Part shown: one piece after another, positions 1 to 13,263 of the stretch
How the letters are laid out: every line of letters starts with the position of its first letter
Numbering within the stretch: the first letter of the stretch is position 1
Source of the DNA: Neurospora crassa OR74A
Lineage: Eukaryota; Ascomycota; Sordariomycetes; Sordariales; Sordariaceae
NCBI RefSeq assembly: GCF_000182925.2
Contig: NC_026502.1
Span: 2,294,001 to 2,358,000, forward strand
Direction: 5' to 3'
DNA length: 64,000 nucleotides
Translations under genes and position numbers: made by a program
The notes under the pieces: generated by a model
Databases searched by the model: none
Told to the model about the DNA's origin: nothing
Seen by the model: only the letters and a program-made list of their open reading frames with translations

Positions 1-19
1 CGACACCACTCCAGCCAAC

Positions 20-1313
20 ATGTCTACCCAGCCTGAGCATGCGACCCTCCTTATTCCCGGCCCCATCGAGTTCGACGATGCTGTCCTCAACTCCATGAGC
101 CACTACAGGTGAGATCCGAACGGCGCAAACCAATCAACCCCACCTGTAATTGGCTGACCATATTTGCAACAGCGAGAGCCATGTCGGGCCTGGCTTTGTT
201 GCTGTCTTCGGCGAGACCCTGTCGATGCTGCGCAAGTTGTTCCAGACCACGGACCCCTCCGCTCAGCCTTTCGTCCTGTCCGGCTCCGGTACCCTGGGTT
301 GGGATCTCGTTGCCGCCAACCTGATCGAGCCTGGTGAGGATGCGCTCGTCCTCAGCACCGGTTACTTTGGCGATGGCTTCGCCGACTGCCTGAAGGTCTA
401 CGGCGCCAACGTCACCCAGATCTCTGCCGAGCCCGGCAGCCGCCCTCAGCTCCCTGAGATTGAGAAGGCTCTTTCGGAGAAGAAGTACAAGCTCCTCACC
501 GTCACTCACGTCGATACCTCTACTGGTGTCCTCAGCGAGCTCAAGAACCTTTCCGAGCTTGTCCACAGGGTTTCCCCCGACACCCTCGTCATTGTCGATG
601 GTGTCTGCTCCGTCGCCTGTGAGGAGATTGACTTTGATGCCTGGAAGCTCGACGGTGTTGTCACTGCCTCCCAGAAAGCCATCGGCTGCCCTGCCGGTCT
701 CTCTATCTCCATGTTCAGCGGTCGCGCCATCCAGGCCTTCCAGAACCGCCAGACTCCACCGACCTCTTACTTTGCTTCAATGAAGAACTGGCTGCCCAGT
801 GAGTACCACTTCACGTTACAATCTACCCTTTTGATACCACTTGCTAACGTATGATGCGCGCGAACTACAGTCATGCAGAACTACGAGGCCAAGAAGCCCT
901 CCTACTTCGCCACTCCTTCTCCCCAGCTCGTTCGCGCCCTCCATACCGCCCTTGGCCAGATCGTCGCCCAGGGTGTCAAGGAAAGGTTCGCGGCCCACAA
1001 GGCGGCTTCGGACAAGATCAAGGCGGCCGTTGCTGCTCTCGGCCTCAAGCAGGTCGCCGCCAACCCTGATGACCAGGCCCACGGCATGACCGCCATCTAC
1101 CTTCCCGAGAACGTCAAGGGCGCTGAGCTCCTCCCCAAGCTCGCTTCGAGGGGCGTCGTGTTCGCCGGTGGCATTCACAAGGCCATTGCGGCCAAGTACA
1201 TCCGTTTTGGCCACATGGGCGTCAGTGTGTTGGATCCTAGCAGAGGCCATGTCGAGAAGGCCATCAAGGCTCTCGAGGAGGGTCTGTCCGAGTGCGGTTA
1301 TCAAAAGGCTTAG
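20..1313 (+). CDS. agx1: Alanine-glyoxylate aminotransferase (class V PLP enzyme)
   Basis: Three exons (20-108, 173-798, 871-1313) join to 385 codons. Both introns have GT..AG ends and restore the frame exactly. The protein opens with the family signature LLIPGPIEF and continues with SHVGPGF and SGSGTLGWD. The Schiff-base lysine lies in TASQKAIG at about residue 198, after the cofactor-binding aspartate in VIVDGVCS. The family transfers the amino group of alanine to glyoxylate, giving pyruvate and glycine, and so detoxifies glyoxylate. The length matches fungal Agx1 and animal AGT. The C-terminus (GYQKA) is not a peroxisomal PTS1, so a cytosolic or mitochondrial site is more likely; this is inference. 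The start is the first ATG and lies only 19 bases inside the window, so the promoter is outside. Family assignment is firm. Confidence 0.93.
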
Positions 1314-3298
1314 AAGTGGGGTGTAGTGTAGGAACGTGGTGTATATAAAAAGCCGGAGTCATTTTGGAGTCACGATATATACCATCTTGAATTTTGCTGA
1401 TTGAAGAAGAGGTCCCTAATCGATCTGCAAGCGGATTTGAATATATGAAACTGTGTAAACCGCCTAGCAAAGTTGCAGAGTGCAGTGAGTGACGTGCTGG
1501 GGGTGCAAGAGGGCCGTGTAGAAGAAAGGAACACCCCCTTCCCCACATGTTGCGAATGGAGTCTCGTCCCTCAATGGTAACCCTTGCATAAGTGGTTGCA
1601 TTATGTACTGGTCACTAATCGCTGCAAGGTGGTTGAGATACTGCCACTACCTCTGCTGCGACATGCCAGCGATCCGGGGGTGTCCTTGATAAGGAGTCTA
1701 GTGTACCAGTGAAAGGGACATAGTGTACGTTGGAGAAGGGAAGGGAAGTAAGTACCGAGGCTAGACGAGCAAACCTCAACTGCATAGCCGGTAAGTACGC
1801 CTGGAGCTTTTCGTCCTCGTCTTGGACAATCCCAGGGTAGCAAAAGCGGGGCAATCCTGACGCCTGGGCATCTCCACTGGGGAAATATTGATACGGAGCT
1901 ATCAAGTGATGTACATGGCAGCTGTACCGGATCGATGGGCCGCAGTGAAGATGCGGAGATATCTCAGGATAGCTATATCCGGTCGACCTATGTAGTGTAG
2001 AGTTTCAAGAGCTGTGTTTGAATGGTTGTCCAGACTCGGGAAGCAGAAGGTCCTTAATACTGACATATGTATGTTGGTGTATATGGAATGGTGGTGAAAT
2101 GGTATTACCTAGGTCTGTTCGTTAGGACAAGAGCGGACTTTGTGTGAGCTAGGTTCTGAAGTATCTATGTACAGGCAGTGTGCTATCCCAAGTTAAATAG
2201 CAACTGAACCAAGCATAAATTACCCAGTAAACATTCATTTGGTGCCGTTTGGGAAGAATATCCAGATATGATGCTGACATATCGACAAGAACTTTTCTCG
2301 GAAAGCCCACGATGGGTCTCAGTTGGATGGCTTTGGGTTGCTGTTAAGACTACAAGCAGATAAATACCGTTTTGGGTTGCGCGGACGACATCTGGAACCC
2401 GACGTGGTCCCAGTGGTGAAATGTGAAAAGAACGACTGGAAGGGAAGCCGTCCCAGAGGCGCGGAATCCCGTGGTCCAGTCCAAAGGTCCAGCGAGCGCG
2501 CGCGGAGGGCGTCACCTCAACATCCGTCAACCTCCGCAACGAACAAGGGCGTCCTGGTGGACGTGCATGCCAAATCGGAACGGGAGGCTGGTGGGGTCCA
2601 TCACGGTTCGGCCTTTCTGGGCTTTCGACCCGATTCTCAATGCTCCCTCCAGTCCAGCTCCAGCTCCATAACCTCCGTCATCCCACTGCAAATTGAAGTG
2701 CACATCCCACTGCACCGCCGCGCGCAGGCCCCTTCACGCCTCTTGCACTTCTGCAGCCTCGAGGTTCGCTTCATTTTTTTGCCAAACTGTGAACCTTCCA
2801 TTTGACTTGCACTGATCAACACGCAACACTGCACTCGCAAAAACGCCAACCCAACAACCCGACTCGACCCGTTCGTTGTTTCCTTTCTCTCGCTCCAGGC
2901 TCGCGACCACGACGATTGTGCCCCACGTCTCCTCCTGTCTGGATTATTCATTCCATCTCCCGGCCCCAGCAACCCGGCCGTCAAGCCAGCTGCGCTTCGC
3001 TTCGTTTCGTTTCGTTTGGCACGCACCGTGACCCGGACAACCAAACAGACCTGGACCTAGGCCATTCACACACCACGTCTGGACCCAAACACCCCTCACC
3101 TCGCAATCCCTCCATCTACCTTAGTCCTTTTCTCCCCGCCAGACCAGCAACGAGCTGTCGATCTCCTCCCATTTGTCTCGCCGAACTTTGGTAGCAGCAA
3201 ACCCATCCTGCTCGAGACTATCCACTGTTCAGCTACCCGCTGTACCCATACCTTGCTACCAACCCCTCTGCATCCCAAATCAGTAGAGGAACGCGACC
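1314..3298. other. Intergenic region and CRM1 leader
   Basis: No gene is supported here. The first part is the 3' side of the aminotransferase gene and the last 500 bases are pyrimidine-rich, as expected for the leader of the exportin gene. A palindromic ACCTAGGT lies at 2107-2114. The open frames in this stretch are short, lack splice support and have no recognisable domain. Confidence 0.6.
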
Positions 3299-6200
3299 AT
3301 GCCCCTCTCCATCGAGGAACTGGACAACCAAGTCCGCACCTTCTATGAAGGTCGCGGCGAGACGGTAAATAACGACGCCGGATTCTGGTTCGCCCTGTGT
3401 AGATGCTGACGTTCTGTTTTCTGCTTGAATAGCAAGCTCAGGCCCAAACCGTCCTGAACCAGGTATGTCTGCCAATAGCCAAACTCGACCCTCCTTTGTC
3501 CTGACAGCCAGGGCTAACATAGCATCCTTCAAACAGTTCAAGGAAGATCCCGATGCCTGGTTGATGGTCGACGAGATCCTCCAGAAGGCCACCTACGAGC
3601 AGACAAAGTGTCCGTCAATCCCGCCTACGTACCAGACAGTTCATATCCAGAATGTCATATACTGACAGGGTTTGTAGACTTGGGGTTACAGGTCCTCGAC
3701 AATGTGATTATGACGAGGTGGAAGGTGCTCCCCCGCGAGCAGTGTCATGGTACGTGAAAACATGGCCATTTTGGAAGCTTAATGCCCCTACAGTAGCTAA
3801 CTTGTCTCTCTCTCTCTCTCTCTTTCAGGTATCCGCAACTTTGTCGTCCAGTATATCCTCCAATGTTCGAGTTCCGAAGAGCTTCTCAAGGCCCACCGTG
3901 TCCTGCTCAACAAGCTTAACCTTGTTCTCGTCTCCGTCCTCAAGCAAGAGTGGCCTCATAACTGGCCTACCTTCATCAACGAGATTATCTCTGCCTCTCG
4001 CTCGAGCCTTTCGATCTGCGAGAACAACATGATCATTCTGCGACTCCTCTCCGAAGAGGTCTTCGACTATTCCGCGGAGCAGATGACGTCGACAAAGACA
4101 CGGAACCTCAAGACCACCATGTGCGCCGAGTTCTCGCAGATTTTCCAGCTTTGCCAGGAAGTTCTCAACTCTGCCAACCAGCCCAGCCTTATCAAGGCCA
4201 CCCTCGAAACCCTGTTGCGCTTCTGCAACTGGATCCCTCTCGGTTATATCTTCGAGACCCCTCTTATTGAAACCCTTCGGACGCGTTTCTTGGAGGTTCC
4301 CGAGTTCCGAAACATTACTCTCCAGTGCTTGACCGAGATTGGTGGTTTGCAAATAGGGGGTCCTACGGGCCAACAGCCCAACTATGGCGAGGCCCTCATC
4401 AAGATGTTCACCGAGGTCCTGACGACCATCTCCAACATCATTCCTCTCAGCATGGACTTGAAGGCGACCTACCCGGCCAGCAACTCTCGCGACCAGGAAT
4501 TCATCCAGAACTTGGCGCTGTTCCTTTGCAATTTCTTTGGCATGCACCTGCCCGTAAGTAGCTGAGATTTGTGAGCTCATGATCGTAGTACTAATATGGT
4601 ATCTAGCTCATCGAAAACCTGCCGAACCGTGACTTTCTTACACATGGTCACTATTACCTAATCAGAATTTCGCAGATTGAAGACCGCGAAATCTTCAAGA
4701 TCTGCCTCGACTACTGGCTCAAGCTCGTCCAGGAGCTCTATGAGGAGATGCAGGCCTTGCCCCTTTCCGATATGAACCCTCTTCTTAGCGGTGGTCTGCA
4801 GACCAGCGGCGCCCCGAACCCCGCTCTGCTCAACAACTACCCTCTCCGCAAGCACAAGTACAACGAGATTCTTTCCAACCTGCGTGTTGTCATGATCGAG
4901 AAGATGGTGCGCCCCGAAGAAGTCCTCATTGTTGAGAACGACGAGGGCGAGATTGTCCGCGAGTTTGTCAAGGAAACCGACACTGTCCAGCTTTACAAGA
5001 CCATCCGCGAGTGTCTCGTTTATCTCACCCATTTGGATGTGGTCGACACCGAGCAGATTATGACCGACAAGCTCGCACGCCAAGTCGATGGATCCGAATG
5101 GTCATGGCACAACTGCAACGTTCTCTGCTGGGCTATTGGTTCTATTTCTCTCGCCATGAACGAAGAGACGGAGAAGAGGTTCCTTGTTACTGTTATCAAG
5201 GATCTTCTTGGACTGACCGAAATGAAGCGGGGCAAAGATAACAAGGCCGTCGTCGCCAGTAACATCATGTACATTGTCGGACAGTATCCCCGTTTCCTCA
5301 AGGCGCACTGGAAGTTCCTCAAGACGGTCGTCAACAAGCTGTTCGAGTTCATGCACGAGTCTCACGAGGGTGTCCAGGACATGGCCTGCGATACTTTTAT
5401 TAAGATTGCCAAGTCTTGCAGACGCCACTTTGTTGCGCTCCAGCCTAGCGAGTCTCAGCCTTTCATTGAGGAGATCATCAGGGACCTTGGCAAGATCACT
5501 TGCGACTTGACTCCTCAACAGGTACATACTTTCTATGAGGCTTGCGGCTACATGGTAGCTGCTCAAGGCAATAGGCACCAGCAGGAAAGGCTGCTTTCTG
5601 AGCTCATGCAGATTCCCAATATGGCGTGGCAGGAGATTATCAGGCAAGCTAGCCTCAACCCTAACATCCTCCAGGATGCGGACACCATCAAGGTTATTGG
5701 CAACATCATGAAGACCAACGTCTCGGCATGCTCATCTATTGGTACCTATTTCTTCCCTCAGATCGGCAACCTCTATAGCGACATGCTTCAGATGTATGCC
5801 GCCACCAGTCAGCTGATTTCTGAGGCTGTTGCTCGCGAGGGTGAGATTGCTACCAAGATGCCCAAGGTCCGCGGGCTCCGAACCATCAAGAAGGAAATTC
5901 TCAAGCTTATTGAGACCTATGTCGACAAGGCTGAGGACCTCCAGGCCGTGCGGGAGCAGATGGTGCCTCCTCTCTTGGACTCGGTGCTTGTTGACTACAA
6001 CCGTAACGTTCCTGGTGCTCGTGACGCTGAAGTCTTGAGGGCCATGACCGCCATGATCACTAAGCTCTCGGCTTTGATGGAGGACCAGGTACCGATCATC
6101 ATGGAGAATGTCTTCGAATGCACGCTGGACATGATCAACAAGAACTTCTCCGAATACCCCGAACACCGTGTCGAGTTCTTCAACCTCCTCCGCGCTATCA

Positions 6201-6940
6201 ACCTTCACTGCTTCCCTGCGCTTTTGAAGCTTGATAACCGTCAGTTCAAGTTTGTTATTGATTCGTGCATGTGGGCTAGCAAGCACGACAACCGCGACGT
6301 TGAGACTGCGGGCCTTAACATGTGCCTGGAGCTCGTCAACAACATTGCTGAGAAGACTGACGTTCAGACCTCCAACGCTTTCTTCAACCAATTCTTTGTC
6401 AGCATTCTGCAGGATGTGTTCTTCGTTCTAACCGACCAGGACCACAAGGCTGGCTTCAAGACCCAGTCCATGTTGCTCATGCGCATGTTCTACTTTGTCC
6501 ACCCCGCCGATGGCTCGCCCTCGAGGATTCAGGGCCCCATTTACCAGCCCGATCAGGCCCAGCCAGGCACTAGCAACAAGGAGTTCCTCACCATGTTCGT
6601 GGGTAATCTGCTGCAGACCGCTTTTGCCAACCTCACGCCGTAAGTTTTCTTCCCCACCTTCGGACCTTGTAAGGTACCGAGCTAACCAAAAGTGCAAAAC
6701 AGTGCCCAGATTACCTCGTTTGTTGAGGGACTCTTCACCCTTAACACCCAGTACGACAAGTTCCGCCTCGCGTTGCGTGACTTCCTTATCTCCCTTAGAG
6801 AATTCGCCGGCGACAATGCCGAGCTCTACCTCCTGGAGAAGGAGCAGCAAGAGACGGCGGCCAAGGCGGCCGATATCGAGAGGAGATCCAAGGTCAGCGG
6901 CCTGCTGAAACCCAGCGAGCTCGAGGACGATGAGCTGTGA
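3299..6940 (+). CDS. crm1: Exportin-1 (CRM1/XPO1), nuclear export receptor
   Basis: Seven exons (3299-3364, 3433-3462, 3537-3609, 3678-3749, 3829-4553, 4607-6639, 6703-6940) give 1078 residues, the normal CRM1 length. The N-terminal importin-beta-like part reads [15 protein letters not shown], then [18 protein letters not shown]. The central HEAT repeats carry the highly conserved stretch [23 protein letters not shown]1 carries proteins with leucine-rich export signals, and some RNAs, out of the nucleus with RanGTP. At the position of the leptomycin-B-reactive cysteine (human Cys528) this protein has Thr526 ([10 protein letters not shown]). Intron 3 uses a weaker donor (GTCCGT at 3610); the join there gives TKYLGLQ and is the least certain one. 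Intron 4 ends in a (TC)9 tract next to the acceptor. Identity is certain. Confidence 0.97.
3805..3823 (+). repeat. (TC)n microsatellite in CRM1 intron 4
   Basis: About nine TC units directly precede the TTTCAG acceptor at 3828, so the repeat doubles as the polypyrimidine tract of the intron. Confidence 0.85.
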
Positions 6941-8311
6941 CTAGTTGGAGAGGAGCTTAGGAATGAGTTTGCGCCGACTTACGAGTCGCGCCGAAATGAC
7001 GTACCACCAGAGCAGCCACACATGAATGGGCTGGCTGGTGCTGGTGATATGACGAAAGGAAAAAGAAGCGGCGGCGGCAAGGATCACGACCAATTCGGTG
7101 GCGATGGATGGGAGTTCTATGGTCTGTGAAATGAAATATGGCGGCGTTCTTTTTTCTTTTTGTGTTTATGTAAGTCACCAAATCAGTCGTATTTCTTGTA
7201 TGAAACCCAACCCGGCATTTTATCAAGAGCCGACCCGCTAGAATCAGCCAAATACTATTGAATGAGTAGCATGCTGCCAGCCTCTTGTATCTGTTCCTCT
7301 CACTTTTTGTGTTATTAATCATAAGAAGATTGGGTGGGTGGCAGTACGCTTGTCTGGTTCACATCCGGAGATTCAAGGGTGATACTTGTGAAGAGTAGTC
7401 AACAACACGACAATGGGGGGAAGGTGTTGCTGACCGACTTGGTTGTTCCGGCAAAGTAGCCAGTTGGTGCGTGGTGCCCTCATTGCTCGCCTTCCTGCGC
7501 ACATCCTTTGCAGTGGTCTGGTGCTAAGACGCTTCAGTGTATGCCGACTACATACCGATAACAAGTTTAGACACTTGTCCAATATTCGATCGTTCTCTTG
7601 ACGCACTGCAGTCCGTCCACCAGAACAGCAGGTGTCTATTTTTTTTCACACTCCAGAACTGGTCTCATCTGAAGCTAGTGATCACCTTTTACTTTGAGTT
7701 GTGTTTTCACTCACTAATTGAGTCACGGCATTGACTTTTATACCTACCTGGTGAACTGACTGGACTGGGTTTCCATCTACTTTGCATCTTCTCTTTTTCA
7801 ACCCTCCTCTCCTTCCTCTTTCAGATTTACACAAGGCGTTTCGCGTCCCGTCTCTCGAGGCTCACGTCTCCCAATCGGACTGGATCAGACCGGCATTCCC
7901 TATCCCGCGTTTGGAGTTACCTCGCTTTCTGTTCCGTTCACATTGTCCCACCCGGTTATGTCTTCCTTGCGTCACTTGAGGCTTTAATTTGGAGTTATCA
8001 GTATCAAGACGTTCCCTTTGGGTTTCTACTGTGAGCTTAATCGTTTACTTGCTCCCTTGTAATTCGATATATGTGGGTCTGAGTCTAGTACTTGTTGTGC
8101 GGGAGTTCAGTTCTTTGATGTTTACACATACGTATATATATATGTACAAGTTATTGTGGGTTATGAACTTCCATACACTTACCTTCCCACTTTCAGTTTC
8201 AGTTTCACCTTCTTTTATTTCCCTTTTACTTTCTCTTGTCTGTCGTCATAGCCCCTTGGCTTGGCTTTTTCGTGCCCGCCCGTCTATGTGAGAATCGCCG
8301 TACCTCTCCTT

Positions 8312-8332
8312 TCTCTCTCTCTCTCTCTCTCT
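8312..8332. repeat. (TC)n microsatellite
   Basis: About ten TC units within a longer pyrimidine-rich stretch (8290-8360). Confidence 0.85.
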
Positions 8333-11300
8333 TTCCCCCTCTCTTTTTCCCGCTCTTCTTTTGCTGCTATTGCGAGTTTACTCCTGCCACTTTACTTGTG
8401 TCTCAAAAGAATGGATCTCCTGAGGCAGAATTGTGTGCTCCTCTAATCTCAAGTAGTGTCAAACATGCTCTATCCTTTTTCTGAACGCGGAATGTAGTGA
8501 CAAGGGAATAAACTATCGAGGAAGATAGACACTTGTATCTTGAGGTATTACGTCTTTTTTTTCTCTCCACGGAAAATGTTGCGATTGGTGGATTCCACCA
8601 GCTCATACTCATAAATGTGTCTTTTAGACTCACGTGTGGTGGAACCGAGTCGAGCTTCACATGTTGTTGGAATGTCGGCGTGGACAAGTGTACGACAAAC
8701 TAAAAGACAATCTGTCCCTCGATACATTACAAGGCATGATCACTTCATGGATAGATAGAGTCAGTGGGAGGATGGTTCAAAAACGCGTTTTAGCATTATC
8801 CGCTCACCATAAACGCCACAAACTGACTAGAATAAGACTCGATGAACGGCGAATAGGTGGACTCGGAGTAAGTGGAATGAACACTCGTTATTCAAAGCCC
8901 CTGGCCGTATCTGTTCACTATTCCTTACTAGCCTTGTTTTTGTGCTGGATCTCAGGTAGATGGTAAAATCACCTACCAAGGCATCTTACCTACAGACCTC
9001 CTGGAACAAGCCAAGGCTTAACGTCAATGGAAAAGATTGCTAACCTAAATCGCTACAAGAGCTGGTACGGTCCGATGTAACTCCGTAACCTCTACACCAA
9101 CCTGGCAAGTCTGGGGTATAACAAGCTGTCCTAATAAGCTTGTAATGCAAAACCCGGGGGGAATTGGTAAACGGGATGGGTTGCGGCGGTGATTGCCCGC
9201 ATATCATGCAGTAGCGAGCACATAATCTACTCTATCTGCTAAGTGTGGTAAGGTTACACTAGTGACTCAAGGGAAGCAGACCCGGCGTCTCGCGCCCTCC
9301 TGTGCCTCGTAGATCCATACCATATTCCACCACCACCACCCATTCATTCTACCGCTTGCTCTTTCCCCGTAGCATAGAGGGTCCCAGGGCATGCAGAGGT
9401 CGAGACCAGATCCAGTTCTGTGGCGTTGGGTATATGTCTGTTGGTGTTAGCCAAGTTCAAAACGGCCTCGTAACCTTTTGAGCGACTCCTCTCCAAACAA
9501 GGGGGCTATTAGCCGGTTGGTTATCTTTTTTGTCGTTCGATAACGGGATGCAGATGCTTCCCGCGTTCCTGTCTACCGCAAGCAAACCTCATCAAAGTGC
9601 GATGTCGGTGAAGGAAATGGCTAATATACAATGAGTAATTTGTGCGTCTTGCTGCAAAACAGCCTCGGTGGCTTGACCTTCTGCGTGCCTCCAGCAAGCA
9701 ACCGTGCTGATTGCTACCACGACAACCACAACACGAGATATGTTCCAATCTCGGTATGTAGCATACATTGTACTTACTGTCTTCGAGAGCCCACGACCGC
9801 ATCCCTCTCCCGCTTAGCCTGTGCCCAAGCCGGCGGTAATCGTCCACTTCCTTGTTTCAGTGGGTTCAAGTTGTACCACAAACAATCCCCCACACATCAT
9901 CGGACGTCCGATCGGTCTTGTCTCTTCTTCTTGCTTGGCAGATTTAATGACACTCTGCGAAGAAAAGAAGAAAGAAAAAGCGAAAGTGTGGGCTCAGAAG
10001 TGAACAAGCGTGAGCATGCCATCTGCGAGCATTGTGGCCAATCGAACGGTTAATCAGAGCCAAGTTACATCATGGTGAGCACAGTATTCACTGAATCCAC
10101 TCTTTGACCTCCATCAGTGTTTAAGGCCATGAGCCACAGTAGAATACGCGTGTCCAAGGTAAGGAAACCCAGGTGCCCTAGACACCGCGGTGATAAAGCT
10201 TTAACCACATGTCTGGCAACCCCCGTGAGCCTCACGGAATCGACATCGTCGCCTGATCATAGCAGCAAATGCATTCCTTTGGTTGGAAACATGCCAAAAG
10301 CGGCTTGCATACGAAGGAATATCTGCCGCTCCCGGGGGAGGTGGGGCTTGCTTGCTGGATAAGACATCGTCGATACGTCCTGCAGTGCCAAAAAAGCTTC
10401 GTTGAGCACATCCTACCCTTTTTAGCAGCCCCTGCCTCCCATTTTGATGTTCTTTTGCTGGCAAGAGGGTGGTGGAAATAATTAGAAGATTTGAACATGC
10501 ATTTCCTGCAGCTGCTGCCATAAACCCAATCTTCACGCGTGTTTGAGCCTGCACACGCAAGCTTAGCTATCAAGGACCCAATGAAACGGTTGACATGAAA
10601 AGTAACCATTCGTGGCGTACCCCGGAGGGGCATGGTTCTTCGTAATCATAGGATAAGAATCCAGGGGTGGCTGGCTTTCGAAGGCATTCTCAAGATGGCA
10701 AAGCCACGCCACTCTCGTGCTTCCGCCACCAAATGAAAGCTCTAGTCCAATCGGTTCTTAAATTGCTTTGATACCCGTGCTGTCATGCCCCAATGCCGGA
10801 AACCCGTCGTGGACATCCAACCTGATACGGCTCGCGTGTCTTTGCTTCCATACCGTGATGCCGGTCGGAGTGATTAATATGGTTCCTCGGGAGTCCAGAC
10901 CAAGGTAGATGAGGTTACCGACCAGGCAATACGCTAGCAAGAAGCTGACTGACACTAGGATCGTCGCACCTCCTTAAGTTTCCGGAAAGGACACAGGCGA
11001 TGAACTCCCTGAAAGAGGTTCCCCGCACAGAGTTGTCTTGCCTGTCTCCTTTGCGAAGGCATGCTTGCGATCTTCCAAGGACCATGGAGACCACATGGTT
11101 GGAGCAATCGCACAGAGCTGCATTGGCTGGAATGAGCTTGCTTTGCAACGGCGGGACGAGATAGGAAGTTGCGTAGTTTCAGATTGTCTTGGTCTCAAAA
11201 AGAATCGGGCTCAAACACCCAAACAAGGACCTTTCACTTGCCATGCAGGCGCCACATCGGCATGAGGAGGCGTCCACAATTGAGTTCCCACGATGGCCGC

Positions 11301-11960
11301 CAGTAGGCGTCGGCCCATTGTTGACTCGGGTTCGAACATGTGAGACCCAAGCGTATTCATTGCGGGTAGATACCAGGGCTTTCTCTTCGACTCAGCTGGC
11401 TATAATACGGCTCTTGACCAAAAGCGTGCTTGTTGTGGCTGACTTGCGGGTCTATTATACATGACGGGGCAAATCCCACTATGTCCAGAGTCTGGGCTCT
11501 ATCGTTCATGTTGCCCGCTGTTAGTATTCCGGATTTCCCAAGAGGCAGAGTAGTCAACAGTCGTACCAAAAGGCCCGAAGGCGGGCAAATCACCGATCCT
11601 GGCTGGTTGGGTACTGCTGTATGCACGGATATTGTTTACGATCTCGTAAGCTGATCGTTTCTTGGTCGACTTTGTGAACTCGTAAGCAGGAATCAAAACG
11701 TTGTTCGTTGTTCCTCAGGAAGACCAGATACGTCTCATCCTGAGCAATGCGTACGATTAAAGGTCGCTGTCCGGACTTTGGCGATAAGATCAATCAGACA
11801 TTCCGATGCAGCGTTAGTTCCTGCGCAGGAACCTGCGTTGTACTGTTTTTCTTCTTCGCAGGTATTGCGCGCGTGGCCGTCCATATGGCAGTTACATTGC
11901 ATATACGCATTACAGACCCGGCGAAGAAAACGTGGTTGAGCTGACATACCGCCGGTGGAT

Positions 11961-11986
11961 GTCTGTCTGTCTGTCTGTCTGTCTGT
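11961..11986. repeat. (GTCT)n microsatellite
   Basis: Six and a half perfect GTCT units in non-coding sequence. Confidence 0.9.
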
Positions 11987-13141
11987 GTTTCGCCGCGAAC
12001 GAAGAATGTCTGTGAGCATCTTTTTGCGTCTAGGATCGCAGGCTTCTCTCTCTTATGGCAACAAAAGTCTCAAATTATGGAAAGTCGCCCTAATGCTACA
12101 TGCCGACCTGTCAGTATGTGCCGGCAAACGACACCAATCAGGATGAGGGATCAACATACAATTGAAAAGCCAATACCGCCATGTCTAGGGAGCGAAGGAC
12201 ATGGGAATATAGGCAAGCTCTTGGGAGTGAAGACGCATTCCTTGCAGGATACAATTACCCGTCGGTCCAGTCCGCGGAGGCACATTGGGTTTCGGCTAGA
12301 GATGGAAGGCGAGTGCGAACAGATAATTCGGGGTGGCTCCTGGCCGCTCCTGGCTCGTGGGCATCCGATGATGGAGGCACGTATCATGCCAGTGCTGGCG
12401 GAAGATGGCTCGTTGCGGCGGCGAAAAGGAAAAGATGATTCCATGCATGACGGAAGTTGACAAATCCCGACACTGGCAGAGTGTGGCTTGGCCATTTGAT
12501 GAACACTGTCTCGTTGCGAACGTGGTCGGGAGAGCGAGATAGATGAAATACGGTTGCCCGAGACAATTGATGAGGTTAAGGTTAGTCGGGAGAAGATAAC
12601 GTCGGAGTGTCTGCAGTGGTAAGCCTGGATGGCTGGGAACACAACTTGACGAAGCACAAAGGGCAGTAAGAAGCACCGATATGATGCCTGCCTGGCATGG
12701 GGCCTGGGGCTTGGGATTTCGAGTTGCTGCGGAAGCTTCAGGTGGACGTTCATTGTTGAAGTGGAAGCTCCGACCTTGGGGTTGCTGTCGTGCTTGTGTC
12801 TCTGTTTCACCGCGGCCACTGTATCTCTTTCTTGTCCGAGTCTTCCTTGTGCTCCAGTTGACGACATGGGCCCGGGACCCGTGAAGCTTGTCTGCTTTTA
12901 GGGCAGCACAACCGAAAGCACGACTGAATCCTCCGTCATTGGATCATGCCCGAAGACTGCATGAGCCTTCGGCTGCCCTCTTCAAGTCCCAGGGCAGCTC
13001 CACTTGTCGCCGCAATCCCAACTTCCTGAAGTGACCGACTCGCACATCGGGGCAGGTCTCTCCTTCCTCGTGAGCCCGCAGCGAAGTAGTGTAAGCAGGT
13101 ACTCTGGAGGTGAGTGTAGTGAGACCGGCTGGGTTACACCT

Positions 13142-13144
<3 letters not shown>

Positions 13145-13171
<27 letters not shown>
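13145..13171. repeat. (ATC)9 microsatellite
   Basis: Nine perfect ATC units followed directly by three ACC units (13172-13180), non-coding. Confidence 0.9.
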
Positions 13172-13172
<1 letters not shown>

Positions 13173-13215
13173 CCACCACCAGACAGCGACTCGGAATGCA
13201 ATCGATGTCGGTCAG

Positions 13216-13263
13216 GTGGCAGTGGCAGTGGCAGTGGCAGTGGCAGTGGCAGTGGCAGTGGCA
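13216..13263. repeat. (GTGGCA)8 hexamer tandem repeat
   Basis: Eight perfect hexamer units in non-coding sequence, only 45 bases from the ATC repeat. A related hexamer, GTGACA, is repeated at 21557-21586. Confidence 0.9.

Noticed and set aside
2323-2805. 160-residue + strand frame before CRM1
   Set aside because: Low-complexity, no domain, lies in the CT-rich leader/promoter region of CRM1.
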